DNA from: Silene noctiflora
Lineage: Eukaryota; Streptophyta; Magnoliopsida; Caryophyllales; Caryophyllaceae
Assembly (NCBI GenBank): GCA_009801015.1
Contig: VHZZ01000001.1
Location: forward strand, 1,092,171-1,133,136
Reading direction: 5' to 3'
DNA: 40,966 nucleotides
A program made the translations under genes and the position numbers. Below, one piece after another: positions 31,361 through 40,018 of this stretch (positions within the stretch are counted from its first letter, which is position 1; each line of letters begins with the position of its first letter). Below the pieces are notes generated by a model, which ran no database searches, had not been told where the DNA came from, and was given only the letters and a program-made list of their open reading frames with translations.

Positions 31361-31490
31361 TGAACATTTAATATTGGAAAATGGAAGAGTCATTAGGATG
31401 TATACACTTAACCACATGCTTACCCTTTAAATAAGCTCATTGAACATTTAATCTTGGAAAATGGAAGAGTCATCGGATGCATTAAATTGA
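31361..31490. repeat. ~80-bp direct tandem repeat flanking the MITE
   Basis: TGAACATTTAATATTGGAAA at 31361 and TGAACATTTAATCTTGGAAA at 31441 begin two copies that both continue ATGGAAGAGTCAT. The left copy is joined to the MITE; the right copy holds the empty site. Confidence 0.8.
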
Positions 31491-31822
31491 CTCAATACTC
31501 TGTATCACTTTTCTACCCATGTAAAATTGAGTCGGTTCATATTTGTTCGGGTCAGTTTGAGTCATCGGATGTACTAAATTAACATTTTTGTTTTAAATGG
31601 GTCATATTTTATTCGGTCTTCAGCTTGTGATGAAATATTACCCGTTTTTAGCAAGACTTATTGAATGACATCACTATCTTTTAACAATCTAGATTGTATT
31701 TTTATGTTATCTAACGAATTTAAGTTTATAAAAATAAAAAAATAATAGTTGGTATAGATTAGAAACTATTATTATACGATTTTAGAGAGGAAATGGAAGA
31801 AAATAAATGGATGACAAAACTA
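31491..31822. other. AT-rich intergenic stretch, no feature seen
   Basis: No coding frame, terminal repeat or RNA gene recognised. Confidence 0.5.
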
Positions 31823-31830
31823 TTAAGGAT

Positions 31831-31950
31831 CACAAATTCTCATTTGTGACGTGTGTGAACACGTCACAAGCTTGTGACGTGAGACAAGTTTGCAAGTGGG
31901 AGAGACAAGTGGGGAGAGACTTGTGAGACGTCACAAGCAAGACGGACTAG
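31831..31950. mobile_element. Small MITE with nested GTGACG hairpins, 8-bp TSD (120 bp)
   Basis: It starts CACAAATTCTCATTTGTGACG (first 20 bases matter) and ends GTCACAAGCAAGACGGACTAG in inverted style. An exact TTAAGGAT flanks it (31823-31830, 31951-31958). Internal GACGTG/CACGTC words pair repeatedly. The left end shares CACAAATTCTCATT with the element at 3205. A relative lies at 38115-38247. Confidence 0.75.
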
Positions 31951-31958
31951 TTAAGGAT

Positions 31959-32721
31959 ATACATGTTTGCCAAGTCATTTTGGGTTTGTGAGTATTTCGG
32001 TCATATTGGGTCGGGTAACTCTGTATTTATTATTATCAAGTTTTCAATGGATAATAGTCAATTTAACGCAATAATAAGCAATCGATTCTGGTCATATTTG
32101 TTCGGTGAATTCGGATTATGTGTCACGCGGAGGTCGTCAATTCGAGTGTCGTGTCGGGTACGGTGGTCACTCAGGCATGGTCAATTTTGTGAGGTCTACA
32201 TGGTACGAAGTTGGCTTGATATCACATTTTCAACATATTATATCTAGTGCCTATTAAAATGATGGATCCTATATAAGGGCATGTGAAAAGATGATATCGA
32301 AATTAGGTAGAATTATAGAAATATGTATTGAATGATAGAATGAATAGAGCCAATATGCACTAAAAAAATTATAATCAACAAGTTATAAATGAGTTTTTGA
32401 TAAATTATTTAATTTTCATAAATAATATTCTCTCAATATCTCAAAATAAGTGCTTTGACTTTTGGGAACTTTGACATAAATAAGTATTAAAATATTAGAA
32501 TTATAACATGTAATTATTTTGTCATGAATAGTGTTTTTCACCAAAATAGTTTTTGGAAAACAAAATCAATATATTAAATTGGAAAAAATAAAGCAAAGTA
32601 ACACTTAAAAACAAATGTAAAGTAGATTATTATTATTATTATTAATAAAAAAGATTATAATTTGATATGTTGAGAAGTTTGACATTCAAATATTGGTGGC
32701 CATGGTGGGTTAGTTAGATAT
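31959..32721. other. Intergenic stretch without recognised gene
   Basis: 31980-32160 has degenerate GGTCATATTGGGTCGGGT-like words; the rest is AT-rich, with a TTA microsatellite at 32627-32645. A 94-codon frame at 31963 has no recognisable domain. Confidence 0.5.
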
Positions 32722-32730
32722 CTCATTCCC

Positions 32731-32899
32731 CGCGAATTCTCATTGAAGACGGACACTATCCGTCATAAGTTGAAGATGGATAGTGCTCCTCTCACAATAT
32801 GCAAGTGACACTATCGATAAGGTACTTTATTTCTCACCCACTTGCCCTCCACTTGCTTTATTGTGAGAGGGCACTATCCGTATTCAGCTAGACGCTTTG
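32731..32899. mobile_element. MITE of the CTCATTGAAGACGG family, 9-bp TSD (169 bp)
   Basis: A shorter relative of 3205-3665: TCTCATTGAAGACGGACAC on the left, and GGGCACTATCCGTATTCAGC on the right. An exact 9-bp duplication CTCATTCCC lies at 32722-32730 and 32900-32908, suggesting a MULE-type insertion. Confidence 0.75.
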
Positions 32900-32908
32900 C
32901 TCATTCCC

Positions 32909-33975
32909 TATCTAACACAAATGTTTGTTATTTTAATTAATAGGTAAAGCTTCAAGAAAAAGTTCAAATGGCATATGCTTGTCAAGCAAATTTATTTTTA
33001 CACAATTTTTTGTTTATTACTGTTTATTACCATTATAAATGAGAATAATTTATAATTAAAGTGCGAAATTATCCAAAGCAACAACTTTTTAACAGAGGAA
33101 ATAATATTGCTAACACTAGACAAGCTAAGTTGAATGAAATGGTGATTACTAATCAGAAGACTTGTTTCATCTATGGACTACAAGATTAATGTGTTCAAGC
33201 CTAGTTCAGGTCGTATGTAAATCTTTTGTTCTTGTTGTATTGGTTGCGAGTAAAGATCATCTCCATTTTTTGTCGATTATTTCTAATAGATTCACATTAT
33301 TATATATTACTTGTCATTTATTACTTCTATTGATGACCGTTAGATCGTTTTAGAAAATAATCTTGATTGCTTAAAAGAAATGGAGAGCGGAGGTAATGGA
33401 GAGGATTCAAATGGATTTGTTACTTGCTATTGCATGTAGATGAATTCTGGATGGTTGTGATTTTTCTATTCCATATGGAAAAATATATGGAAGAATTGCA
33501 AATCATTTGTTTTTTTTTACACTATGATAATCACAATTCCCATTCCTTGCAATATATATGAAAAAATATATTAATACGGGGTCTTGTTTAATTCGATTTT
33601 CAATAAGAATATTAATTTTTTTTAATGTAAATCTAAAGATATTTCTGATTCAAACTCTGCATTGAAAGTGTGTAAAAGGCAAATGAGTTGTTTGGATTTA
33701 TAGCGACAAAAAGTGCATATTATGTATGAACATGAATTGTAGAGAGTAAATATATACACAAACTTAAAATAGTGGATACCATATGCAAAATAGCTAAGGG
33801 ATACCACGTGAAGTTTCCGATCATTATTTAACTTGCCTACTAACTACAATATCAACAAAAACTCCCTTAATTTCCGTCATTGTTTACTAATTTTAATTCT
33901 AGATGTCTTACTTATTTGTTTACCTTTCTATCCGTTTTTCATGAGTTATTTAATAGTCCACCTTATTTGATCTAA
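32909..33975. other. AT-rich intergenic stretch, no gene seen
   Basis: About 1 kb of AT-rich sequence. The short open frames (for example near 33162 and 33622) carry no recognisable domain. Confidence 0.5.
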
Positions 33976-34531
33976 AGTAAATTATTAATAACTCGTTTTT
34001 AAAATACACTTTTTAAAAATTACTCCATTTTAAAAAAAACAGTTTAAAAATTACACCCAAGATAGTCTAAAAATTTAAAAATTGCTCCCAAGCCCTTACT
34101 TTTACATTTTTATGACAAAAATGGCCCTAAGTTTTTATTCTCATATGATGAATATGATGGTGGATTTTGGGTGGAGGATTGTGGTGGTTGACCGTGGAGT
34201 CCTTGGGTGGTAGAAGAGTGGGTAGAGTTGTAATAGAGATCAATAATCATATGAGAAATAAAAAAGTGAAGGGCATTTTTGTCATAAAAATGCAAAAATA
34301 TGGGTTTAGGAGCAAGTTTTAAATTTTTGCTATATTTTGGATGTAATTTTTAAACTTTTTTTTAAAATGGGAGTAAATTTTTTTTTTTTTTTGTTCAAAT
34401 GAGCGCACTATATCGCGGGTGAGAATGAAGGTTGGGATAAGAGAACTCTTACCACTTGAGCTAGCTCTTGTTCTCAAAATGGGAGTAAATTTTAAAAAGT
34501 GTATTTTAGAAGTGACGTATTGATAATTTAC
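33976..34531. mobile_element. Foldback MITE with ~175-bp arms, split by a SINE-like insertion
   Basis: The left arm 33976-34150 pairs with 34240-34531: shared words are AAAATACACTTTTTAAAA, TTTTATGACAAAAATG and CTCATATGAT. The ~90-bp loop has TGGTGG/GTGGTT words. TCTAA occurs just outside both ends and may be the target duplication. The right arm is longer because of the insertion at 34381-34475. Confidence 0.8.
34381..34475 (-). mobile_element. SINE-like short retroposon (tRNA-derived head, poly(A) tail)
   Basis: On the minus strand it runs GAGAACAAGAGCTAGCTC then AAGTGGTAAGAG, which resembles a pol III box A (TAGCTCAAGTGG), through ~60 bp to a terminal A-run (12 T on the plus strand). A 17-bp direct repeat AAAATGGGAGTAAATTT flanks it (34364-34380 and 34476-34492), the mark of LINE-mediated retroposition. 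A box B (GGTTCRANNCC) is degenerate. At ~95 bp it is short for a plant SINE, perhaps 5'-truncated or a very small family. Confidence 0.7.
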
Positions 34532-34710
34532 TCTCTAATCTACTTGTCACTTAATAAATTGTCTCATTTTTATGGTTTTTGTGTAATAATCAAAAATAAA
34601 CAAATGACCAGGACACGGGAATGGGTGTCATGTTTGTCAAGTGGAGTAGTAATAGTAAACAAATGAATACCACCACGAGTACCACGAGTTTCAAACTTTC
34701 AACTACAAAG

Positions 34711-34745
34711 CATTAAGCAAGAAGATTTACTTATAATCTACAAAT
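34711..34745 (+). repeat. Coding-like repeat in the CXE-4 leader
   Basis: CATTAAGCAAGAAGATTTAC plus TT in the leader is identical to CXE-2 codons 13-20 and one base off CXE-4's own codons 13-20. It is followed by ATAATCTACAAAT-ATGGAAG, which resembles both the normal CXE leader and the internal KDGR codons. See findings. Confidence 0.75.
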
Positions 34746-35750
34746 ATGGAAGAAATAATCAAAATATTTAGAGCAACTGCAAACATTAAGCAGGAAGATT
34801 TACTTCATGATTTCAGGCCATTACTCGTAATCTACAAAGATGGAAGAGTTGAAAGGTTCGTAGGCACTCAGTTCGTCCCACCATCTATAGATGGTGTAAC
34901 CGGAGTCGAATCGAAGGATGTTGTTGTCTCGGCCGAGACAGGTGTTTTTGTACGATTGTACAAGCCACAGAGTGTAACATCTGATGAAAAAGTGCCACTT
35001 TTAGTGATTTTTCATGGAGGCGGCTTTGTTGTCGAAAGTGCAGCATCTCCGCTTTATCACAGTTATCTGAATGTTTTATCTTCTAAGGCTAATGTTATTG
35101 TAGTATCAGTGGATTACAGGTTAGCCCCTGAACATCCTCTTCCTGCAGCCTACGATGATTCGTGGGCTGCAGTTGAGTGGGTCAGGTCAGGTTTAGCAGG
35201 TGCTGAGCCGTGGCTCAACGAGCATGTTGACCCGACCAGGGTTTTCCTGGCCGGGGATAGTGCTGGGGCTAACATAGCCCATCATATGGCTAAAAGAATA
35301 GCCAAGAGTAACACCCTGGATACTGAAATCGCGCTGAAAGGACTCGTGTTGATTCATCCTTACTTCTGGGGTAAGAACCGAATTGGGTCCGAGCTCCAGA
35401 AGTTGAATTCATCCCCGGCTGAAGTAACATCAGAACCGAGGTACGACAGACTGTGGAAATTAGCCCATCCTGGGACCAACGGGTCTGACGACCCGTTGTT
35501 TAACCCTGAGATGGATCCTGAGTTAAGCGTGCTGGCTGGAGAGAAGGTATTGGTTTTCGTAGCGGGAAATGATTTACTGAGGGACAGGGGAGTGCGTTAC
35601 AAAGAGTTGTTGGTTAAGAGTGGGTGGAAAGGAGAAGTACAAGTGATCGAGACCGAAGGAGAGAGCCATGTATTCCATTTGTACAATCCTGCCTCACCCA
35701 AAGCTGCTGAACTTATGGATCAGTTTGTTGCATTCATCAACTCAGCTTGA
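34746..35750 (+). CDS. CXE-4: plant carboxylesterase, HSL-type alpha/beta hydrolase
   Basis: A 334-residue single-exon gene. HGGG at 90-93, Ser172 in GDSAGAN, Asp276 (AGNDLLRDRG) and His308 in GESHVFH, where the paralogues have GENH. The triad is intact. Residue 274 is Gly where the others have Glu, beside the catalytic Asp. Soluble; no signal peptide. The start aligns with CXE-2; the leader holds a stray copy of coding sequence. No clear TATA box. It is convergent with CXE-5. The first 120 bp after its 3'UTR MITE are identical to the CXE-2 flank although the proteins differ at 47 positions. Confidence 0.95.
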   Translation: MEEIIKIFRATANIKQEDLLHDFRPLLVIYKDGRVERFVGTQFVPPSIDGVTGVESKDVVVSAETGVFVRLYKPQSVTSDEKVPLLVIFHGGGFVVESAASPLYHSYLNVLSSKANVIVVSVDYRLAPEHPLPAAYDDSWAAVEWVRSGLAGAEPWLNEHVDPTRVFLAGDSAGANIAHHMAKRIAKSNTLDTEIALKGLVLIHPYFWGKNRIGSELQKLNSSPAEVTSEPRYDRLWKLAHPGTNGSDDPLFNPEMDPELSVLAGEKVLVFVAGNDLLRDRGVRYKELLVKSGWKGEVQVIETEGESHVFHLYNPASPKAAELMDQFVAFINSA

Positions 35751-35757
35751 AGGAGAT

Positions 35758-35853
35758 ATTTCATTCCGTCTCAATCATTTGTTTACGTTTTTTATTTTTT
35801 CCGAGTAATATTTTAATCAAAGGTAAACAAATGACTGGACAGACGGAGGAATA
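35758..35853. mobile_element. Short Stowaway-like MITE in the CXE-4 3' flank
   Basis: Orthologous in position to 28301-28396: inverted ends ATTCCGTCTCAATCATTTG and CAAATGACTGGAC...GGAGGAAT, starting just after the stop codon. Its presence in both genes dates the insertion before the CXE-2/CXE-4 duplication. Confidence 0.65.
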
Positions 35854-35869
35854 GATGATTCCATGCTGC

Positions 35870-35912
35870 AAAAGTTTTCAATATTATTGCTTAAGCTGTA
35901 TCAGACTAAAAT
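35870..35912 (+). promoter_or_regulatory. Conserved 3'-flank block of CXE-4
   Basis: Identical to the CXE-2 block, and part of the 120-bp identity 35845-35964. Confidence 0.55.
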
Positions 35913-36025
35913 CTGTGTTCACAGTTTTCTTTTCAGTATTCATCTTAGTCGGTGCTTAGTAATCGTATTCATATAATTAAGATCGTTTCACATAAGAATT
36001 TCTGTTATCGTAAAGATAACAGTTA

Positions 36026-36233
36026 CTCCCTCCGTCCCGGTCATTTGTTGTCCTTTTCCTTTTTGGAGTGTCTCAGACATTTGTTGTCCTTTCTATTTTA
36101 GGATTGCATTTGATGAGTAATTTGATCTTTCACCTTCAATTTAGTCCACTTGTCATGTTATAAGTGGCTCCCTCCTCTTTCCTTTATCTTTGTGCCAAAA
36201 CCAAAGGACAACAAATGACCGGGACGGAGGGAG
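36026..36233. mobile_element. Stowaway MITE (208 bp, TSD TA)
   Basis: Perfect-looking termini CTCCCTCCGTCCCGGTCATT and AATGACC-type GGGACGGAGGGAG, with TA at 36024-36025 and 36234-36235. The inverted repeats extend ~35 bp (TTTGTTGTCCTTT/AAAGGACAACAAA). It lies in the CXE-4/CXE-5 intergenic region at the point where likeness to the CXE-2 flank stops. Confidence 0.9.
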
Positions 36234-36235
36234 TA

Positions 36236-36897
36236 GAATAGACGGTCGAAAGCTATTGGAATAATGGGATAATACATAGGCTATGAGGTTGGGGTATAAA
36301 ACCGGGTGGGAGTTTGCCAGATAAGGCTACGTGGTAGAAATAGTATATCCTGTCTGCACGGTTTTTTAGATAAGGATATTAGAGAATTTAGCAATGATAA
36401 ACTATTAAGAGGTAGAAAAGAAATTGTTAATACTTTTTGGGTTAAGTTTATCCGAGATTCCTCTTCACCGCTGTTAGGATTGTGGTACAAAAGGTTAATA
36501 CACATGAATTTTTTTTTTTAAAATAAAAGATATTATCATAATTATTGTCTGTCATATCTATTAAATATAATTTAACCCGATTTAGGTGAAATCATAAAAT
36601 GAACAATGGGTCCACGTTACCATGTCTGTTGATTTTTGAAGTTGCGGTAGTAAGTCGTAGTCTTAAAGTACCCGCAATGGCTAATTTAACCCGATTCATT
36701 TGACTGTTTTTCTAAAGTAGCCGCAATTGCTTCAATGTGTATACAACCAGAGGTATCATGTTATTCCAGTTGCGAGACACAAAACTGATGACGTAGACCC
36801 ATTCTATGTAAATATTTTCAGGAACAGCCCATTTTTCGCAGTTAAGAGAAAAAAACTCGAGGATTAAATAACTGATATTCGAAAATTAAAACTCATA
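36236..36897. other. CXE-4/CXE-5 intergenic remainder
   Basis: 36236-36540 is unique sequence with a 71-codon frame (36306-36521) that I do not recognise. 36588-36725 matches 29005-29125 between CXE-2 and CXE-3 (words GTGAAATCATAAAATGAAC, TTGCGGTAGTAA, TTAACCCGATTC), evidence that the two intergenic regions share ancestry. Confidence 0.65.
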
Positions 36898-36937
36898 GAT
36901 TATTCTCTGGTACAATTTGAGCAATAATGAAAACATT
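36898..36937 (-). promoter_or_regulatory. Conserved 3'-flank block of CXE-5
   Basis: The minus strand reads TTTTCATTATTGCTCAAA then TTGTACCAGAGAATAATC, matching the CXE-1 and CXE-3 blocks with a few changes. Confidence 0.55.
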
Positions 36938-36945
36938 AGCAATAA

Positions 36946-37950
36946 TTAAGATGAATTCAGGAATGCAACAAACTGATCCAGAAGAACAGCAGCATTAGCT
37001 GAAACAGGATTGATCAAATGAAACACATGATTCTCACCATGTGTTTCAACAACTTGTACATCTCCTTTCCACCCACTCTTTACCAACATTTCTCTGTAAT
37101 GGAAACCTCTGTCCCTCAATGCATCTTGTTCCGCCACGAAAACTAATATCTTCTCACCAGCCAGCTCCCCTAACTCGGTATCCATTCCCGGGTTAATCAA
37201 TGGATCATCAGACCCAGTACTTGCCGGATGGACAAATTTCCACAGTCTGTCAGCCATTCCTCCTGAGGTTAATCCAGTTGTTGGATCCATTTTCTGAAGC
37301 TCGGACCCTATTCGTTCCTTACCCCAGAAGAATGGATGGATCAACACGAGTCCTTTCAGCGCAATTTTACTGTCAAGGGTGTCACTCTTGGATAGTCGCT
37401 TAGCCATATTATGGGCTATGTTGCCTCCAGCACTGTCCCCGGCCAGGAAAACCCTGGCCGGATCAACGTGCTGGCTGAGCCAAGGCTCAGCACCTACCAA
37501 GCCGGATCTGACCCAATGAAGTGCAGCCCACGAATCGTCGTAGGCTGCAGGAAGAGGATGTTCAGGAGATGTCCTGTAATCCACTGATACCACAATTACC
37601 TTAGCCTTAGAAGATAAAACATTCAGATGATTGTGATAAACAGGAGATGCTGCAGTTTCGACAACAAAGCCACCCCCGTGAATATACACCAAAAGTGGCA
37701 CTTTTTCATCAGATTTTAAACCTGGTGGCTTGTACATTCGTACATAGACACCAGTCTCAGTCGAGACAACAACATCTTTGGATTCGACACCGGTGACACC
37801 ATCAACAGATGGTGGGACTGTCAAATAGCCTAAGAACTTTTGAACTCTTCCATCTTTGTAAACTACTAAGAAAGGCCTAAAATCATGGAGTAAATCTTCT
37901 TGGTTAACACTTCCAATTGCTTTCATTAATTCTTTGATCATTTCATCCAT
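36946..37950 (-). CDS. CXE-5: plant carboxylesterase, HSL-type alpha/beta hydrolase
   Basis: A 334-residue single-exon gene and the most divergent of the five. HGGG at 91-94, Ser173 in GDSAGGN (the others have GDSAGAN), Asp276 (AEQDALRDRG), His308 (ENHVFH). Triad complete, soluble, substrate unknown. It differs from the rest at the N-terminus (KAIGSVNQEDLLHDFRP), in GYLTVPPSVD (41-50), TSPEH (127-131 region, others RAPEH/LAPEH) and the lid-side loop DPTTGLTSGGMADRLWKFVHP. The start is set by alignment and the CTACAAAGATGG leader. A TATA-like box lies ~100 bp upstream. It is convergent with CXE-4. It probably represents an older copy of the minus-strand lineage. Confidence 0.95.
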   Translation of the reverse strand: MDEMIKELMKAIGSVNQEDLLHDFRPFLVVYKDGRVQKFLGYLTVPPSVDGVTGVESKDVVVSTETGVYVRMYKPPGLKSDEKVPLLVYIHGGGFVVETAASPVYHNHLNVLSSKAKVIVVSVDYRTSPEHPLPAAYDDSWAALHWVRSGLVGAEPWLSQHVDPARVFLAGDSAGGNIAHNMAKRLSKSDTLDSKIALKGLVLIHPFFWGKERIGSELQKMDPTTGLTSGGMADRLWKFVHPASTGSDDPLINPGMDTELGELAGEKILVFVAEQDALRDRGFHYREMLVKSGWKGDVQVVETHGENHVFHLINPVSANAAVLLDQFVAFLNSS

Positions 37951-38045
37951 CTTTGTAGAAATAATATGTTAGTTTTCTGTCACTCTTTTGGTGTGTTGTG
38001 TGGTGTTCTTTTGATGTGGGTGATCTTGTCGTGTTATTGATGATA

Positions 38046-38058
38046 TCTTATATATAGG
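38046..38058 (-). promoter_or_regulatory. TATA box of CXE-5
   Basis: The minus strand reads CCTATATATAAGATATC about 100 bp before the ATG. Confidence 0.6.
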
Positions 38059-38114
38059 TCCAACCTAAATTCTTTAATAAGAAACGGTTTCACAATAAGC
38101 TTATTGTAAATGGC

Positions 38115-38247
38115 ATTTCTCATTTGTGACGGACCCAAGATGTGACCATTTTAATGGAAAAATGTGCAAATTGGTGGTTACATTTTATCTTAAAGTGGTA
38201 ACATTTGTGCCGTTACAATTTGTGACCGTCACAAGCAAAACTAACTG
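38115..38247. mobile_element. MITE of the CTCATTTGTGACGG family
   Basis: It starts TTTCTCATTTGTGACGGACC and ends GACCGTCACAAGCAAAACTA, as in 31831-31950. GTAAAT lies just outside both ends and may be part of a decayed target duplication. It lies just upstream of the CXE-5 TATA box. Confidence 0.6.
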
Positions 38248-38379
38248 GTAAATAAAATGTTTTGTGTATTAGATACGGAGTATTATGTCTTACTTTATCT
38301 TAAGGTGAGATAGTCTTTTAGGAAACTCAGTCCGCCTTATACCTAACAACCAAAAGTAATTATGAATATCGAAAACTCA

Positions 38380-39009
38380 TATGCACGTGTAAAATCGTAC
38401 ATTAGGTTATTTCTGATATGTATGAAAAATAAGAACTTGTTAAAATTTTCCCGCCTACTAAATGAATTATTCTATAACTAGTATAGTTCCCGTGCAAATG
38501 CATGGTATTTTAGAAACAGATATTTGAGAATTTTATAATTAATCAAACTAATGCAATTTACCTCCCTTTTGAAAATGGTAGAAAATTTGCATATATAATT
38601 CCAAAGAAAAATGGTAGAAATTGCATATATAATTCCAAAGAGATATTTTATTAGCCTTATTTATGTAAAAGTTAAACAATGATTGATGTTATAAAATTAA
38701 TTAGGACATAAATATTGTTTAATTGTAAATATAGATAGTCAACATTAACTAATTAGAAAATAAATATTGNCTAGCAGAATATCACTTGGGCGAGAAATTT
38801 GAGCGGGAGAATTTAGAGATGTGTTAATCTTTTAGTATATAGGGGATTAGACTTTATCATTATTTCATATCTACAAGTGAACCCCACTATACCAAACATT
38901 AAATAACTCTTTTCAATTTAAAAATGGTATAATATTTTTTCGATTTGCATAGATATATTAATAAGATATTCTGATTTTGTTACATAAATGAAATTACACT
39001 AATTAAACG
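38380..39009. repeat. Direct repeat, copy 1 (carries a Helitron)
   Basis: From GCACGTGTAAAATCGTAC to ACACTAATTAAACG it matches 39672-39960 in order and orientation, apart from the Helitron 38478-38846. Shared words: CCCGCCTA, GAATTATTCTATAA, CTTTATCATTATTTC, GTTACATAAATGAAATTAC. Confidence 0.85.
38478..38846 (-). mobile_element. Non-autonomous Helitron (369 bp) with empty-site proof
   Basis: On the minus strand it starts TCCCCTATATACTAAAAG and ends with a hairpin (ATGCATTTGCACGGG region) then AACTATACTAG. The flanks are A on the 5' side and T on the 3' side. The paralogous unoccupied site at 39794/39795 reads TTCTATAATTAGAC, so the element sits exactly between A and T without duplication, as Helitrons do. 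No coding. Confidence 0.88.
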
Positions 39010-39667
39010 TATTATTTAACATAGACAAATATAATATAAGTATGTTATATTTTGGAACTATTAAAAAGTAAATAAATCAAGCTAGATTTCCAAAAAATAT
39101 AATATTCCATAATTATTTCAATTTGATTTAATTCATATATGTAATATATTTATATAAATATATAAGTCTCTTAAAATTGCATGCCTAAATAATAAAAGTA
39201 ATTCTATCAGTAGTGAAAAGAATTATAGTAACATTGGATATATAGTAATATGATAGTAATCACTCATTTGAATAATGAGCACGAGTAATGAAAGTAATAA
39301 AAGTAACAATAGAAGTAGTGAGATTATCAATATTAATGCAGCAGTAGTGAAAGTAGCAATAATTACTTAACAATAATTACGGCAAGAGTAGCGAAAGTAA
39401 CAATAATAATAACGAATGTAATAAAAGTAACAATATTAACAACAAAAGAAAGTATATATGAATAACGAGCTAACCAATCGATTTAAGTAAAATATTAATA
39501 ATGGGAGTAATAAATTGGTCTCATAATTTATTTCATCGTAATTTTAAGATATGTCATATATTAATGATAAATTTATGAGTTATGCAAGTGTAAAGTAGTT
39601 TTACTTAATTGAACATAAATTTTAATGCTAAATAAAAGTAGCTCGAGCGGAGCTGGGCGCACCAATA
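39010..39667. other. AT-rich stretch with degenerate AGTAACAATA minisatellite
   Basis: 39195-39450 is a loose array of GTAATAAAAGTAACAATA-like words on the plus strand; the remainder is AT-rich without a recognised gene. It may be the interior of a Helitron ending at 39671. Confidence 0.55.
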
Positions 39668-39671
39668 CTAG
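39640..39671 (+). mobile_element. Helitron-like 3' end (plus strand)
   Basis: GCTCGAGCGGAGCTGGGCGC followed by ACCAATACTAG, then T, looks like a Helitron 3' hairpin plus CTAG. Copy 2 of the direct repeat begins exactly at the following T. The 5' end was not found. Confidence 0.5.
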
Positions 39672-39960
39672 TGCACACGTAAAATCGTATATTACGTTAT
39701 TTCCGATACGTATGATTATCAAATTACCATCCCCCTTATACTAATAAAATAAGAACGTACCAAAAATTTCCCGCCTAAATGAATTATTCTATAATTAGAC
39801 TTTATCATTATTTCCTATCTACAAGTGAACCCTACTATACTAAACACTAAGTAACTTTATTCAATTTTAAAGTGGTATAATATTTTTTTTTTTCAATTTG
39901 CATAGATATATTAATAAGATATTCTGATTTTGTTACATAAATGAAATTACACTAATTAAA
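39672..39960. repeat. Direct repeat, copy 2 (empty Helitron site)
   Basis: Matches 38380-39009 without the Helitron. It has an extra ~45 bp near 39712-39755 (TTATCAAATTACCATCCCCC) not in copy 1. Confidence 0.85.
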
Positions 39961-40018
39961 CCCGTGATTTGATGGCCAAGAACATTTTTTAGCAAATACT
40001 TTCTCAATTATTATACTA

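Noticed and set aside
36306..36521. 71-codon frame between CXE-4 and CXE-5
   Set aside because: No recognisable family, no paralogue in the CXE-2/CXE-3 interval, and ordinary length for chance.
27289..37950. Gibberellin receptor (GID1) identity for the CXE genes
   Set aside because: GID1 proteins have lost the catalytic His. All five genes keep Ser, Asp and His and lack the GID1 N-terminal lid sequence.
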